From Rhizobiaceae bacterium (GTDB lineage: Bacteria > Pseudomonadota > Alphaproteobacteria > Rhizobiales > Rhizobiaceae): a stretch of DNA of 6,878 nucleotides. A program made the position numbers and the translations under genes. Location of the stretch: positions 1 to 6,878 of the forward strand of contig JAGWJK010000230.1 of NCBI GenBank assembly GCA_028865845.1, written 5' to 3'. Shown here piece by piece: positions 6,456 through 6,878 of the stretch (position 1 is the stretch's first letter; each line of letters starts with the position of its first letter). The notes under the pieces were generated by a model that ran no database searches, was not told the origin of the DNA, and was given only the letters and a program-made list of their open reading frames with translations.

Positions 6456-6878
6456 TTGAGCTTTTCTGCCGAGCAGCTTGCTCGCAATCCTGAATTCGTA
6501 TCCTCTCTGCGTTTTTTGGCGGAGACCTTGCGGGACCGTTATGACAGTGGTCCGCGGCTTGCCCGCCTGTTGGCCTCGCATCAACGCTGGCTGCTCACGC
6601 AGACGGCCTACGCGCTTCATCTCGAATATGATCCCGCGAAACCCGGCTCGGGCCTCACCGTTGTCGGTCTTCGCGACGTCATCACCCAGTATCGCGTCGC
6701 CAGCCGCAATACGGTGCTCACCTATGTCGAGGAGTTGGAAAGCTATCGCTTCCTGGCTCCCGCCGTCGGCGCGACGCGGCGGCCCCGCCGCCTGGAGCCG
6801 ACCGAAGTCAGCCATACCGCGATGCTCGGCTGGTATCTCGCCAATCTCGCGGCGCTGGACCTGCTCGACAACGGCGAT
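6456..6878 (+). CDS. Unrecognised protein with a likely winged helix-turn-helix, 3' end cut by window
   Basis: The 141 codons present begin at TTG after a near-perfect Shine-Dalgarno. The frame stays open to the right edge. I do not recognise a named family. Residues about 5-57 are mostly amphipathic helix (LRFLAETLRDRY, then RWLLTQTAYAL). Residues 71-97 look like a helix-turn-helix (GLRDVITQYRV, a turn at ASRN, then a recognition-like helix TVLTYVEELESYR). Basic residues around 107-112 (TRRPRRLEP) could form a wing. From 118 a further helix begins (MLGWYLANLAALDLLD). This suggests a DNA-binding regulator of roughly MarR/GntR-like fold with an N-terminal helical extension. It is divergent from the MFS gene and may control it or itself. 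No membrane segment is visible. The coding evidence is the strong ribosome binding site and GC-rich third positions; the function is inferred. Confidence 0.75.
   Translation, partial: MSFSAEQLARNPEFVSSLRFLAETLRDRYDSGPRLARLLASHQRWLLTQTAYALHLEYDPAKPGSGLTVVGLRDVITQYRVASRNTVLTYVEELESYRFLAPAVGATRRPRRLEPTEVSHTAMLGWYLANLAALDLLDNGD

Noticed and set aside
6429..6815. A 128-codon minus-strand frame opposite the HTH gene.
   Set aside because: The plus-strand frame has a strong Shine-Dalgarno and protein-like sequence, whereas the minus frame has neither a convincing start signal nor a recognisable domain.

Overview
The window looks like chromosomal DNA of an alphaproteobacterium of the order Hyphomicrobiales, most likely the Rhizobium/Agrobacterium/Sinorhizobium group. 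This rests on the GC-rich coding sequence with strong third-position GC, on a PleC/DivJ-type (PdhS family) histidine kinase, and on clustered GANTC sites (the target of the alphaproteobacterial methyltransferase CcrM) in front of that kinase. No species can be named from sequence alone.

Three genes lie on the minus strand, in transcription order: an MFS transporter (6131 to 4893), aminopeptidase N (4572 to 1924), and the first 565 codons of a membrane-bound PAS-PAS sensor kinase (1695 to the left edge). The gaps between them are 320 and 228 bases. A fourth gene, on the plus strand, starts at a TTG codon at 6456 and runs off the right edge. It encodes an unrecognised protein with a likely winged helix-turn-helix. 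It is divergent from the transporter across a 324-base region that contains an AT-rich stretch and several palindromes.

The most informative region is 1696-1925, upstream of the kinase. It carries five GANTC sites within 207 bases, two of them forming an inverted repeat, and a one-mismatch CtrA-like box. The kinase resembles CbrA, a PdhS-family regulator that controls CtrA through DivK in Sinorhizobium, so this arrangement suggests that it is itself cell-cycle regulated. That is an inference.

A second oddity is an open frame of 47 codons directly after the TAG stop of the transporter and in the same phase. Part of its translation looks protein-like, but it has no ordinary start codon.

The other three genes do not form an obvious pathway. 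PepN is a housekeeping peptidase, the transporter is an orphan of YcaD-like type, and the divergent HTH protein may regulate the transporter. I saw no mobile element, CRISPR array, tRNA or rRNA. Apart from the points above the region looks like ordinary core chromosome.
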